A stretch of 64,000 nt of DNA from Zobellella maritima. GTDB taxonomy: Bacteria; Pseudomonadota; Gammaproteobacteria; Enterobacterales; Aeromonadaceae. Positions 40,131-48,619 of the stretch are shown one piece after another. The stretch covers positions 1,796,602-1,860,601 of the forward strand of contig NZ_QCZE01000001.1 of the NCBI RefSeq assembly GCF_003075035.1. The letters are read 5' to 3'. The notes below the pieces were generated by a model that made no database searches, was not told where the DNA came from, and saw only the letters and a list, made by a program, of their open reading frames with translations. How positions within the stretch are numbered: position 1 is the stretch's first letter; each line of letters starts with the position of its first letter. Made by a program: the position numbers and the translations under genes.

Positions 40131-40730
40131 TTAGCCAAACCAGCCGCTGTTCAAGTCGTCCTTGCACTGCCAATACTGCTTCGCGTAGCGCTGCGCACGG
40201 TTATCCACCCGGCGCGAGACCTTGAGCAGCCAGCCCTTGCGCCGGTAGCTGCCCCGGCGGTAGCCGCCCCAGCCTTCGTGATAGTTCAGATACTGACCAT
40301 AGGCATCCCACTTGGACACGCCGTTCAGCCTATGGGTCTTGCTCATGTACCAGCCCATGAAGTCGATGGCATCATCGAAGTCATCCCGGCTGGACCAGCC
40401 GTTGCCGCTTTCCCGTTGATAATCGGCCCAGGTTTCGTCCTTCGCCTGGGGGTAGCCATAGGCACTGGAGGCGCGGCCATAGGGAATGAACAGGAAATAG
40501 CGCATGGGTGGCTGGGCATCGTGGCGGAAGGAGCTCTCCTGATACATGGTCGCCATCATCACATGCACAGGCACGCCCCATTTTTCCTGGCTGTTTTTCG
40601 CCGCCTTGTGCCAGCTTTCATGCTGCTCAAAAATCGCACACAGATCTTCCGGGTTACGGGGTGGCGAGGTGGCACAGCCGGCAAGCATGACCACGGCCAG
40701 CAGGAGAAAAGGGGAACATGGATGGAACAT
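40131..40730 (-). CDS. Lipoprotein with lysozyme-like (SLT) transglycosylase fold
   Basis: 199 aa. The lipoprotein signal is MFHPCSPFLLLAVVMLAGCA (Cys19). The mature part looks like a small lytic-transglycosylase-type domain: MATMYQESSF near residue 61 carries the expected catalytic Glu, followed by GYPQAKDETWADYQ and a DDFDDAIDFMGWYM helix. It is similar to uncharacterised SLT-superfamily lipoproteins of gammaproteobacteria. Activity is inferred only. Both this gene and the next one lie on the - strand between two copies of the dispersed repeat. Confidence 0.78.
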   Translation of the reverse strand: MFHPCSPFLLLAVVMLAGCATSPPRNPEDLCAIFEQHESWHKAAKNSQEKWGVPVHVMMATMYQESSFRHDAQPPMRYFLFIPYGRASSAYGYPQAKDETWADYQRESGNGWSSRDDFDDAIDFMGWYMSKTHRLNGVSKWDAYGQYLNYHEGWGGYRRGSYRRKGWLLKVSRRVDNRAQRYAKQYWQCKDDLNSGWFG

Positions 40731-40820
40731 AAGGCTGAACGTCAGGGAAGTGGATAGCTAAATAGTGCCCTGTCCGAGTCCTGATTGCCAGGGCGGCAGC
40801 ATTGCGATGGCGGATATATA

Positions 40821-40845
40821 AAGAGCGGCCGAAAGGCCGCTCAAC
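40821..40845 (-). terminator. Terminator of the glycine-zipper gene
   Basis: GAGCGGCC-GAAA-GGCCGCTC stem (40823-40842). On the - strand it is followed by TTTATA. It is 8 nt past the stop. Confidence 0.7.
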
Positions 40846-40852
40846 TCATGAT

Positions 40853-41311
40853 TCAATCGTCGTCATGATGCCAGTGTTTATGCTTGTGCTTGTGTTTGTG
40901 CTTCTTGTGGTAATGGTGGTGATGGTGCACTTCTCTCCTGGACTCATGGCCATCACCGGTTCTGGCACCGATCACCGAACCGGCTGCGCCACCGACACCC
41001 GCACCGATCAGCTGGCCCTGTTGCCCGCCTACACTGCTACCGATAGCCGCGCCACTGAGGGCGCCGACGGCGCCGCCCAGGCCGGCTTCGTTTTTATTTC
41101 CCCGATCGGCGGTCGCCGCGCCACCGGCGGCGCCGCCCAGTGCAGCCCCGACCAGACCGCCGGTGTTGCCCCCCAGCTGCTGGCCGATAAGGGCCCCGGC
41201 GGCACCGCCGGCACCACCGCCGATAATGGTATTGAGGGTTTCAGAGGCCATCACCGGGGAGGCTCCCACCAGCAGGGCCAGAGCATAGGGTTTCATATAT
41301 TGCTTCAGCAT
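40853..41311 (-). CDS. Glycine-zipper membrane protein with His-rich tail
   Basis: 152 aa from ATG 41311; TTG 41323 or ATG 41293 are alternatives. It has a signal peptide or N-terminal helix (MKPYALALLVGASPVMA). Residues ~25-110 hold several Gly-zipper repeats of the GGGAGGAAGALIGQ and AALGGAAGG kind, typical of envelope proteins that insert in or stack against membranes. The C-terminus is striking: about 14 of the last 24 residues are His, in HHHHH and HKHKHKH runs, ending DDD. This could bind Ni, Zn or Cu. The function is unknown. Confidence 0.8.
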   Translation of the reverse strand: MLKQYMKPYALALLVGASPVMASETLNTIIGGGAGGAAGALIGQQLGGNTGGLVGAALGGAAGGAATADRGNKNEAGLGGAVGALSGAAIGSSVGGQQGQLIGAGVGGAAGSVIGARTGDGHESRREVHHHHHYHKKHKHKHKHKHWHHDDD

Positions 41312-41323
41312 AAAGGTTCTCAA

Positions 41324-41742
41324 TTGTGCCGATAAACTTGAGCATTACTATACGAAAAACCGGAGATCTGGCCAGCACAGCTGCCTTTCCCAAATGACAC
41401 CAGCTCTCTTCCATATCTGAGCAACCAGTTGTATTTATTAAAAATTCATGAAAAAAACGGGCGGATTCACTCTCCCTCATGCCCATTGGCCACCGACAGG
41501 ATCTGTCCATCAATCCGGTTCATGTATTGGATTAAGGCCCCTGTCCAAATTAGTTCACTTTAAAATCAGATAGTTAATAAAATAAACGCAAAATCCAGGG
41601 CGCAGTGCGCGTGGCGAAGCCCATCCCCCAATACGGATACAAGGCCTCGCCACAGCAGATGTTACGCCTGACCATCGCTATCTACAGGCAGCGAAAAGCG
41701 TTAATTCACTGATTTAATAGTGCTACCTCGACCGGGCGCGCA
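41324..41742. other. Gene-free region upstream of the glycine-zipper gene
   Basis: About 420 nt, AT-rich around 41430-41460 and 41560-41590. No gene, hairpin terminator or recognisable operator stands out. It should hold the glycine-zipper promoter. Confidence 0.4.
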
Positions 41743-41868
41743 CGCAGGCACGCCGTAGACTCATCCCTGGGGGCTCCGCCGCGCTACTGACCGCCAGGGA
41801 TGGCGGGAATGCCGGAACGGCAGGAGCATTTTCCGGCCCTGGCGAGGAGGGCCTGCTTGGCGGAATCC
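41743..41868. repeat. Dispersed intergenic repeat, copy B
   Basis: 126 nt related to 39905-40026 in the same orientation. It contains CCGCCAGGGATGGCGG, the palindromic GCCGGAACGGC, and GCATTTTCCGGCC. It sits 48 nt from the end of the DSD1-like gene. Confidence 0.75.
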
Positions 41869-41916
41869 AGTCACTGCCGCTGGTGAGCTACCGTTCGGAA
41901 CAGTTATTTGATGACA

Positions 41917-43143
41917 TCAAAAATGGGTTTCAATAGAATCCAATAATTGATATCCATCATCAACCAGGGCAAGGGCACGCCACTTGTCGAATGTCAGGCA
42001 GGGGTGCGATGTGCCAAAGATAAGGATGTCTCCAACCCGTATGTCCACCGTTTCCGGCAGCTTCATAAAGGCATGCTGGTCCATCACCTTTTCGGTACGC
42101 CAGCCACCGCACTCGGCGGTTATCTGCCGCCCCTCCCGGTAATGGGCCAGGGGAATGGGCAGACCCGCATCGAAGGCCACATCGCGCTTGCCGAAGCCAA
42201 TCACGGCCAGCCCCGGCTCAGGGGTGGACTGGACATAGGCTGCCAGCTCCAATGCCGAGACCAGATCGCCGCCCAGGGTGCAGGCTGCCTGGCTGCGGTT
42301 CATCACTCCCTGCTGGGCCTGGGCGTAGATGCCCATATCATGGGTCAGGTAGCATCCCGGCCTCAGCAGCGGCAAACTCCCTTCGGGCAATACCGCCTGT
42401 TTCAGCCCCTCGGCCACCAGATCGTACCAGGCCGAGCCGGCGCCGGTGATCAGCATGGGCCTGGCCGGAAGCCGGCTGGCCTGGAACTGCAACAGGCTGA
42501 CGGCGTCCGCCACCAGGGCCAGGATGCCGGCTTCGGCTCCCTCTCCATGGATGACGCCTTCATAAAATTCGACACCGGCAAGGTCCAAGCCCGGTAAGTC
42601 GATGATGGCTTCGCTCAGGGCCTTGGCGTCCTCCAGAGTACGGCAACCGCTGCGTCCCCCCTGCACCCCCAATTCCACCAGCACCTTGAGTTTTTGTTCC
42701 CGTGAAGCGAAGAAAGCCGACAATTGCTGCGCATTCAGCCGGCTGTCGACACAGCAATAAAACTCGGTCCCGGTTTCCAGCAGTTCCGCCACCAGGGCCA
42801 TATTGGCCTTACCCACCAGCTGGTTTGCCATTAGGATTCGTTCAGATCCAGCCTCGAAGGCTGTCCAGGCCTGCTGGGGGCTGGCTACCGTCAGCCCCCA
42901 GGCACCCGCAGCCAACTGGCGACGAAACAGGGCCGGTGCCATGGTGGTTTTACCGTGGGGAGCAAAGGCCATGCCCTGGGCGTTCATGAAGGACTGCATC
43001 CACTTAATGTTGTGCTCCAGGGCCGACGCCTTGATCATGGCCAGTGGCAAGCTGCAATCTTCCGCCAGCACATTGTCCCCTCCGTCGGCTCTGACACTGG
43101 GTATTCCGCCCTTATGACGGCCGATCAAATTATGGTACTTCAT
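41917..43143 (-). CDS. DSD1/D-threonine-aldolase-fold PLP enzyme; candidate D-glucosaminate dehydratase
   Basis: 408 aa, fold III (alanine-racemase-like) PLP enzyme. The PLP Lys is in FAPHGKTTMAP near residue 65. The C-terminal metal site of this family is seen as GTSHPCLTFDKW near 385 (His and Cys). Relatives include yeast D-serine dehydratase Dsd1, D-threonine aldolase and the D-glucosaminate dehydratase of Pseudomonas. The neighbours (deacetylase, RidA, KDG kinase and KDPG aldolase) point to the last: D-glucosaminate to 2-keto-3-deoxygluconate plus ammonia (inference). It is transcribed divergently from the RpiR regulator. D-amino-acid specificity cannot be excluded from sequence. Confidence 0.8.
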   Translation of the reverse strand: MKYHNLIGRHKGGIPSVRADGGDNVLAEDCSLPLAMIKASALEHNIKWMQSFMNAQGMAFAPHGKTTMAPALFRRQLAAGAWGLTVASPQQAWTAFEAGSERILMANQLVGKANMALVAELLETGTEFYCCVDSRLNAQQLSAFFASREQKLKVLVELGVQGGRSGCRTLEDAKALSEAIIDLPGLDLAGVEFYEGVIHGEGAEAGILALVADAVSLLQFQASRLPARPMLITGAGSAWYDLVAEGLKQAVLPEGSLPLLRPGCYLTHDMGIYAQAQQGVMNRSQAACTLGGDLVSALELAAYVQSTPEPGLAVIGFGKRDVAFDAGLPIPLAHYREGRQITAECGGWRTEKVMDQHAFMKLPETVDIRVGDILIFGTSHPCLTFDKWRALALVDDGYQLLDSIETHF

Positions 43144-43235
43144 AACTAAAACCTCTTGATTGAAAAACAGACAATTAAAAGTAACACAATATAATTTATT
43201 GTTTTTTATTTAATTTTATAATCGGCATCTATAAT

Positions 43236-43254
43236 CTTGGTACAAAGTATCAAG
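43236..43254. promoter_or_regulatory. Candidate operator of the RpiR regulator overlapping a promoter
   Basis: 19-nt inverted repeat CTTGGTAC-AAA-GTATCAAG (one mismatch). It directly follows TATAAT at 43230-43235, so a bound protein would cover the expected start point of the rpiR-like transcript. It sits in the 185-nt AT-rich divergent region with the DSD1-like gene. Confidence 0.55.
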
Positions 43255-43328
43255 TTAGACCCTCCTAATTGTGCGCATTTTCACTGTTTTTGGAAGGGGA
43301 AAAGACAATAATTTTGACGAGGTTCAAG

Positions 43329-44192
43329 ATGACATACGAGATCGACATTGTGTCCCGCATCACCGAAAAGTTTCCCGAGCTGAGTGATGCCGAGAAGCGT
43401 GTCGCCCAGCTGGTGCTGGACGATATCGCCGCATCGGCCCGGGCCAGCATAGGCCAGCTGGCGAAGGAGGCGGGCGTCAGCCAGGCCACCATTACTCGCT
43501 TCGCCAAGTCGGTGAACTGTAGGGACGTACGAGATTTGAAGGTACGCCTGGCCCAGTCCCTGGCGGTGGGACAGCGCTTCATCCACGAGGCGCCGGATCT
43601 GGACGGCATCAACGGCATCTATGAAGGCATCAAGAATACGCTGGAGATGAACCGCAAGGTGGTGGACGAGGCCGCGATTAAACAGGCAGTGGGCTGGCTG
43701 AGCCAGGCACGCCAGACGCTGGTTGTAGGCATGGGCGGAGGCTCCACCATCATGGCCCAGGAGCTGCAATTCCGGTTATTCCGCCTGGGGTTTGTGGTAA
43801 GCAGCTATAACGACGGCCTGCTCGGCCGCATGGTGGCCTCCTCGGTGTCGGCCAGGGATGTGTTCGTCGCCCTCTCGCTGACGGGCTTTACCCCCGAGGT
43901 CGTGGAATCAGCAGAGATCGCCAAGCACTATGGCGCCAAGGTGATTGCCATCACCAGCAAAGGCTCTCCGCTGGCGAAGGTGGCCGATCTGACCCTGGGG
44001 GTGGTGACCCAGGAGACCGACTTTATCTACAAGCCCACCGCATCGCGCTACGCCATGATGGCGCTGATCGATGTCGTGGCCACCGAATTGGCCCTGGCCC
44101 ATAAGCGTCAGGTCCGGGACCAGCTGAGGCGACTGAAGCTGACCCTGGATGCCCACCGCGGCGGCACCGACAGACAACCTCTTGGCGACTAG
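43329..44192 (+). CDS. RpiR family transcriptional regulator (HTH + SIS)
   Basis: 287 aa. The N-terminal HTH of the RpiR type is at ~1-75 (LSDAEKRVAQLVLDD and SIGQLAKEAGVSQATITRFAKS). The C-terminal SIS sugar-phosphate-binding domain is at ~110-265 (LVVGMGGGSTIMAQELQFRL, then FVALSLTGFTPEVVE). RpiR proteins usually respond to phosphorylated sugars or sugar acids, so KDPG or a related intermediate is a sensible effector (inference). ATG 43329 is preferred, with GAGG 6-9 nt upstream. It heads the + strand catabolic run, 25 nt before the deacetylase gene. Confidence 0.93.
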   Translation: MTYEIDIVSRITEKFPELSDAEKRVAQLVLDDIAASARASIGQLAKEAGVSQATITRFAKSVNCRDVRDLKVRLAQSLAVGQRFIHEAPDLDGINGIYEGIKNTLEMNRKVVDEAAIKQAVGWLSQARQTLVVGMGGGSTIMAQELQFRLFRLGFVVSSYNDGLLGRMVASSVSARDVFVALSLTGFTPEVVESAEIAKHYGAKVIAITSKGSPLAKVADLTLGVVTQETDFIYKPTASRYAMMALIDVVATELALAHKRQVRDQLRRLKLTLDAHRGGTDRQPLGD

Positions 44193-44217
44193 CCGGGACA
44201 AAGCAGGAAGATGTAGC

Positions 44218-45672
44218 ATGGAATACGACGTAGTTATCACCCAGGCATCGCTGATAGACGGCAGCGGCAGCGCCCCCTATATAGCCGACGTGGCCATTCG
44301 GGGGGAGCGGATCCAGGCCATAGGGCCCGCGCTGGCGGGGATCGCCAGACACCATATAGCTGGGCAGGGCCTGGTGCTGGCTCCGGGTTTTATCGATGTC
44401 CATACCCATGATGATACCAATGTCATCCGCACCCCGGAGATGCAGCCCAAGCTCAGCCAGGGGGTAACGACAGTTATCGTCGGCAACTGCGGCATCAGTG
44501 CCGCCCCCGTGACCCTGACGGGCGCCCCCCCTGATCCCATGAACCTGTTGGGGGAGCAGGCCGACTTCTGCTACCCCACCCTGTCTGCTTATATCGATGC
44601 CGTCAACCAGGCAGGGCCCAGCGTCAACGTCGCCGCGCTGGTGGGCCACACCGCCCTGCGCCAGAACCATATGGACGATCTCTTCCGCGCCGCCCGCCCG
44701 GACGAGATCTCGGCCATGCGTACCCAGCTGAGCCAGGCCCTGGAACAAGGCGCCCTGGGTCTCAGCTCCGGGCTGGCATACGCCAGTGCCAATGCCGCCC
44801 CCGCTGCCGAGGTCATGGCCCTGGTCGAGGAATTGTCCCGCTTCGACGCCATCTATACCACCCACCTCAGGACCGAATTCGAGGGCATACTGGACGCCAT
44901 GGAAGAAGCCTTCGCCACCGGTCGGCATGGCCGGGTACCGGTGGTGATCTCCCACCTCAAGTGTGCCGGTGCCGGAAACTGGGGCAGGACTGTCCAGACC
45001 CTGGCGGCCCTGGAGCTGGCGGCCCGCCAGCAGGATGTCGCCTGCGACTGTTACCCCTATGCCGCCAGCTCCTCCACCCTGGATCTCAAGCAGGTGACAG
45101 ACGATTTCGATATTTTCATCACCTGGTCCGCACCTCACCCCGAACTGGCGGGACGAACCCTGGCCGAGATCGCGGCCTTGTGGCAGTTATCCCTGTATCA
45201 GGCTGCGGAGCGCCTCATGCCTGCCGGTGCCGTCTATCACTGCATGGCCGAGGAAGACGTACGCCGGGTGCTGGCCCATCCCCTGTGCATGGTGGGCTCC
45301 GATGGCCTGCCCAATGATCCCCATCCGCACCCGCGCCTGTGGGGCGCCTTTCCCCGTGTACTGGGCCATTACAGCCGGGATCAGGGCCTCTTTTCCCTGG
45401 CGGAGGCCGTACACAAGATGACAGGACTGTCGGCCAGCCGCTTCGGGCTGGTCGACAGAGGCCTACTCAAGCCCGGTTATTTCGCCGATCTGGTGCTGTT
45501 CGATCCCGAGCACATCCAGGACAGCGCCACCTTTAACCATCCCTGCACCCCGGCACAAGGCATCCACCAGGTCTGGGTCAACGGCATCCTCAGTTATCAG
45601 GATGGCCTCGCGACCGGTCGGCGCCAGGGACGATTTTTATATCCCAGACACTATCGAGGAGAAGCACAATGA
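44218..45672 (+). CDS. D-aminoacylase family amidohydrolase; candidate N-acetyl-D-glucosaminate deacetylase
   Basis: 484 aa zinc amidohydrolase of the N-acyl-D-amino-acid deacylase family. Metal-site features: DVHTHDDT near residue 65 (HxH), VGNCGIS near 96 (bridging Cys), THLRTE near 220, ISHLKCAGAGNWG near 245, and MVGSDGLP near 360 (catalytic Asp). These enzymes remove the acyl group from N-acyl-D-amino acids; in this cluster the substrate may be N-acetyl-D-glucosaminate, a sugar-derived D-amino acid (inference). AGGAAG 8 nt before ATG 44218 sets the start. The stop overlaps the ridA start by 4 nt (ATGA). Confidence 0.87.
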   Translation: MEYDVVITQASLIDGSGSAPYIADVAIRGERIQAIGPALAGIARHHIAGQGLVLAPGFIDVHTHDDTNVIRTPEMQPKLSQGVTTVIVGNCGISAAPVTLTGAPPDPMNLLGEQADFCYPTLSAYIDAVNQAGPSVNVAALVGHTALRQNHMDDLFRAARPDEISAMRTQLSQALEQGALGLSSGLAYASANAAPAAEVMALVEELSRFDAIYTTHLRTEFEGILDAMEEAFATGRHGRVPVVISHLKCAGAGNWGRTVQTLAALELAARQQDVACDCYPYAASSSTLDLKQVTDDFDIFITWSAPHPELAGRTLAEIAALWQLSLYQAAERLMPAGAVYHCMAEEDVRRVLAHPLCMVGSDGLPNDPHPHPRLWGAFPRVLGHYSRDQGLFSLAEAVHKMTGLSASRFGLVDRGLLKPGYFADLVLFDPEHIQDSATFNHPCTPAQGIHQVWVNGILSYQDGLATGRRQGRFLYPRHYRGEAQ

Positions 45673-46058
45673 GTATCAAACGTTATGGCACCGAAGGCGG
45701 TACCGGCACCGGCGGGCAGCACCTGCCCTTTGCCCGGTCGGTCGAAGCCGGAGGCTGGCTCTATATCTCGGGCCAGACGCCGATGAAAGACGGCGAAGTG
45801 GTCGAAGGGGGAATCGTGGAGCAATCGCGCCTGGCCATCGAAAACTGCCTGGAGATCATGCGCGATGCGGGTTACGGCCTGGAGCATGTGGTCCATGTCA
45901 AGGTCATACTGACAGATGCCCGTTACTTCACTTCCTTTAACAAGGTCTTCCGGGAGTATTTCGGCGCGCACCCGCCGGCTCGCATCTGTGCCGTGGCCGA
46001 CTTGGTCGTGGACTGCAAGGTGGAAGTGGATCTGACCTGTTACAAGACTCCCCACTGA
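45669..46058 (+). CDS. RidA family enamine/imine deaminase
   Basis: 129 aa, standard RidA (YjgF/YER057c/UK114) length. It contains GGWLYISGQTPMKDGEVV near residue 30, QSRLAIENCLEIM near 58, and the Arg-bearing PPARICAVADLV near 100. RidA hydrolyses reactive enamine/imine intermediates released by PLP dehydratases. That fits its place beside the DSD1-like dehydratase, whose reaction would pass through such an enamine. It is translationally coupled to the deacetylase by ATGA. Confidence 0.93.
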   Translation: MSIKRYGTEGGTGTGGQHLPFARSVEAGGWLYISGQTPMKDGEVVEGGIVEQSRLAIENCLEIMRDAGYGLEHVVHVKVILTDARYFTSFNKVFREYFGAHPPARICAVADLVVDCKVEVDLTCYKTPH

Positions 46059-46086
46059 GGGAACGCGGCGGGCCCGGGTCCGCCAT

Positions 46087-46114
46087 AAAAAAAAAGCGCC
46101 GACAAGCGGCGCCC
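46087..46114 (-). terminator. Intrinsic terminator pointing against the operon, between ridA and the symporter gene
   Basis: GCGCCG-ACAAG-CGGCGC stem (46096-46112). On the - strand it is followed by nine T's, a textbook terminator. On the + strand there is no T-run. No - strand gene lies to its right, so it might end an antisense or small RNA. Confidence 0.55.
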
Positions 46115-46158
46115 AAATCAATCAAACGTTTTAGCGACGAAATTATAAAGGGTGTGTT

Positions 46159-47652
46159 ATGGACAGTACACTGTTTCTAAGCGGCTTTCTGGCCTATGTA
46201 ATATTTATGATCTGGCTGGGCTGGCGGGTTTCCCGTCACCAGCAGACAAGTACCGATTTCCTGCTGGGGGGGCGCTCACTACCGCTCTTCCTGACCCTGG
46301 GTACCACGGTCGCAACCATGGTGGGCACAGGTTCCAGCATGGGCGCCGTGGGATTTGGCTATGCCAACGGCTGGGCCGGCATGCTCTACGGGATCGGCGG
46401 GGCCATCGGCATACTGCTCACCGCCTGGTGGTTTGCCCCGGTCAGAAAACTCCGCTTTATGACCATGAGTGAGGAACTCTCCTATTATGTAGGCGCCAAC
46501 CGCACCGTCAAAAATCTGGTCGGGGTACTTATCTTTATCGCCTGTATCGGCTGGCTCGGCGCCCATATACTGGGAGGCAGCCTGTACCTCTCATGGGCCG
46601 CCGGTATCGATATCACCACGGCTAAAATCTGTATTGCCCTGGGCTTTACCATCTACGTGGTGATCGGCGGCTATACCGCCGTGGTCTGGACCGACACCAT
46701 ACAGGCCCTGGTGCTCTTCTTCGGCTTTATCCTGATGGCCCTCGGCGCCGTCCATTATATAGGGGGCTGGGACAACCTTTACCAGGGGCTGGACCCCGCG
46801 GTGCTGACCCCATTTGCCGTGGAAAAACTGGGGACACTGCCGGCCATTTCTCTCGCCGTGGTCGTGGGTGTGGGCGTACTGGCCACCCCCTCCTTCCGTC
46901 AGCGCATCTATTCCGGCAAGGATGTGCGCACCGTGCGTCGTTCCTTTGTGATTTCCGGGGTACTCTACCTGTTCTTTGCCGCCCTTCCGGCCATCATCGG
47001 TATGGCAGCCCATGCCATAGATCCCGGGCTCGATAACAACAACTTCGCCTTTCCCTTCGTGGCCGCCACCGTGCTGCCCGCCGCCCTGGCCCTGGTGGTC
47101 CTGATCGCCGGCCTCTCCGCCACCATGTCGTCAGCCAGCTCGGATGCCATCGCCGGAGTATCCATCATGCTGCGGGATCTGTATATCCTGTTTACCGGCC
47201 GCATGCCGCCTCAGGAAAAAGCCATCAGCTACTCCCGCTATGCCCTGGTGGCGGTCATCGGCCTGGCCCTGGCCTTCGCCCTCTCATCCAATGACATCAT
47301 TACCTATATCACCCGGATGATCTCCACCGTGATGTCGGGCATGTTCGTCTGCGCCCTGCTCGGCCGCTACTGGCCGCGCTATAACTGGCAAGGGGCCGTC
47401 GCCAGCCTGATCGGGGCATCCGTCGCCTCCTTCTCGGTGATCCTCAACGATGACTGGACAGCCTACTGGGGCAACCCCTGCATCCCCTCTGTCATCGTGG
47501 CCGCCGGCTCCGGCATCCTGATCAGCCTGCTGACCTCCGCCAACAGGGTCACTCCCGAAGAGGCGCTGCGGATCCTCGACGAGGAGCGGGAACAGATGGA
47601 AATGGCGGGCTGCCAGGCAGTGGCAAGCAGCACCCAAACCAAGACGGCGTAA
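46159..47652 (+). CDS. Sodium:solute symporter (SSS family)
   Basis: 497 aa inner-membrane protein with about 13 hydrophobic segments. SSS traits include STDFLLGGRSLPLFLTLG near residue 33, GTGSSMGAVGFGYANGWAG near 56, and LIAGLSATMSSASSDAIAGV near 315, the Na+-site helix. The substrate cannot be read from sequence. Position within the cluster suggests uptake of N-acetylglucosaminate or a related D-amino acid or sugar acid. It starts 100 nt after ridA, the longest gap in the run, and kdgK follows 42 nt later. Confidence 0.92.
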   Translation: MDSTLFLSGFLAYVIFMIWLGWRVSRHQQTSTDFLLGGRSLPLFLTLGTTVATMVGTGSSMGAVGFGYANGWAGMLYGIGGAIGILLTAWWFAPVRKLRFMTMSEELSYYVGANRTVKNLVGVLIFIACIGWLGAHILGGSLYLSWAAGIDITTAKICIALGFTIYVVIGGYTAVVWTDTIQALVLFFGFILMALGAVHYIGGWDNLYQGLDPAVLTPFAVEKLGTLPAISLAVVVGVGVLATPSFRQRIYSGKDVRTVRRSFVISGVLYLFFAALPAIIGMAAHAIDPGLDNNNFAFPFVAATVLPAALALVVLIAGLSATMSSASSDAIAGVSIMLRDLYILFTGRMPPQEKAISYSRYALVAVIGLALAFALSSNDIITYITRMISTVMSGMFVCALLGRYWPRYNWQGAVASLIGASVASFSVILNDDWTAYWGNPCIPSVIVAAGSGILISLLTSANRVTPEEALRILDEEREQMEMAGCQAVASSTQTKTA

Positions 47653-47694
47653 TAAGACATGGTTAAAGGCGGCTTCGGCCGCCTGGAGATGGAT

Positions 47695-48609
47695 ATGAAT
47701 ATTATCGGCTTCGGCGAGTGTATGCTGGAGATAAGCGGCACCCCCCTGGCACTGCGCTTCGGTGGTGACACCCTCAACACCTGTTTATACCTGGCTCGCC
47801 TGGCACCCCGTTATGGTCACAAGGTCGCCTATGCCACGGCATTGGGCGACGATCAACTCAGCACCGATCTGGTCAATGCCTGGCGGGATGAGAACCTGGA
47901 TTGTCATTGGGTAGAGCACCGGGAAGGAGGCAGCCCCGGACTTTACCTGGTCACGGTGACACCAAACGGCGAACGTCACTTCCATTATTGGCGTTCGGCC
48001 AGCCCGGTACGGGAATATTTCTGCTCACCCCAGACCCGCCTTGAGCAGACCCTGGCGCAGGGCAGCTGGGATGCCTTTTACCTGAGCGGCATCAGCCTGG
48101 CCATACTGCCTCCGGCCGGCCGGGAGCGCCTGCTGGCGTGCGCCCGGCTGGCCCGGGAGCGCGGCCTGGAAGTGATCTTCGACAACAACTTCAGACCCAG
48201 ACTCTGGTCTGCCGAACAGGCCAGGGACTACTACCAGCGGTTGGCCCCCTGGGTCAGCCTGGCCCTGCTGACCGAAGAAGACGAACTGGCCCTCTACCCA
48301 GAGGCCCCGGTTGAAGCCCTGATCAACCGCTGGCAGCAGCAGGGCTGCCGGGAACTGGTCATCAAACGCGGTGCCGAAGCCTGTGTGATCGCCCTCGACC
48401 AACAGAGGTGGACACTGGCACCCGAGCCCGTTACTGCGGTCGTGGATACCTGTGCCGCCGGCGACTCCTTCGCCGCCGGCTACCTGGCGGCCCGCCTGCA
48501 AGGGGAAAGCCCCGTCGCCTCCGCCCGACTCGGCCACCGGCTGGCCGCAACCGTTATCCGGTACCCCGGGGCCATCATCCCCCGGGACGCCATGGCTGCA
48601 CTGCTCTAA
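47695..48609 (+). CDS. kdgK: 2-keto-3-deoxygluconate kinase (PfkB family)
   Basis: 304 aa. It phosphorylates KDG to KDPG. It has the PfkB N-terminal pattern (IIGFGECMLEISGT, LRFGGDTLNTCLYLARL) and the C-terminal signature DTCAAGDSFAAGYLAARL near residue 245 with the catalytic Asp; YLVTVTPNGERHFHYWR near 85 is like E. coli KdgK. ATG 47695 is favoured by TGGAG 8 nt upstream; in-frame ATGs at 47689 and 47659 are alternatives. The eda gene starts 10 nt later. Together they turn KDG into pyruvate and glyceraldehyde-3-phosphate. Confidence 0.92.
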   Translation: MNIIGFGECMLEISGTPLALRFGGDTLNTCLYLARLAPRYGHKVAYATALGDDQLSTDLVNAWRDENLDCHWVEHREGGSPGLYLVTVTPNGERHFHYWRSASPVREYFCSPQTRLEQTLAQGSWDAFYLSGISLAILPPAGRERLLACARLARERGLEVIFDNNFRPRLWSAEQARDYYQRLAPWVSLALLTEEDELALYPEAPVEALINRWQQQGCRELVIKRGAEACVIALDQQRWTLAPEPVTAVVDTCAAGDSFAAGYLAARLQGESPVASARLGHRLAATVIRYPGAIIPRDAMAALL

Positions 48610-48619
48610 AGGAAACAAC

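Noticed and set aside
39899-41868. Composite transposon around the SLT lipoprotein and glycine-zipper genes
   Set aside because: The flanking repeats are ~125 nt, contain no transposase, and a partial third copy lies elsewhere; a dispersed repeat is a simpler reading.
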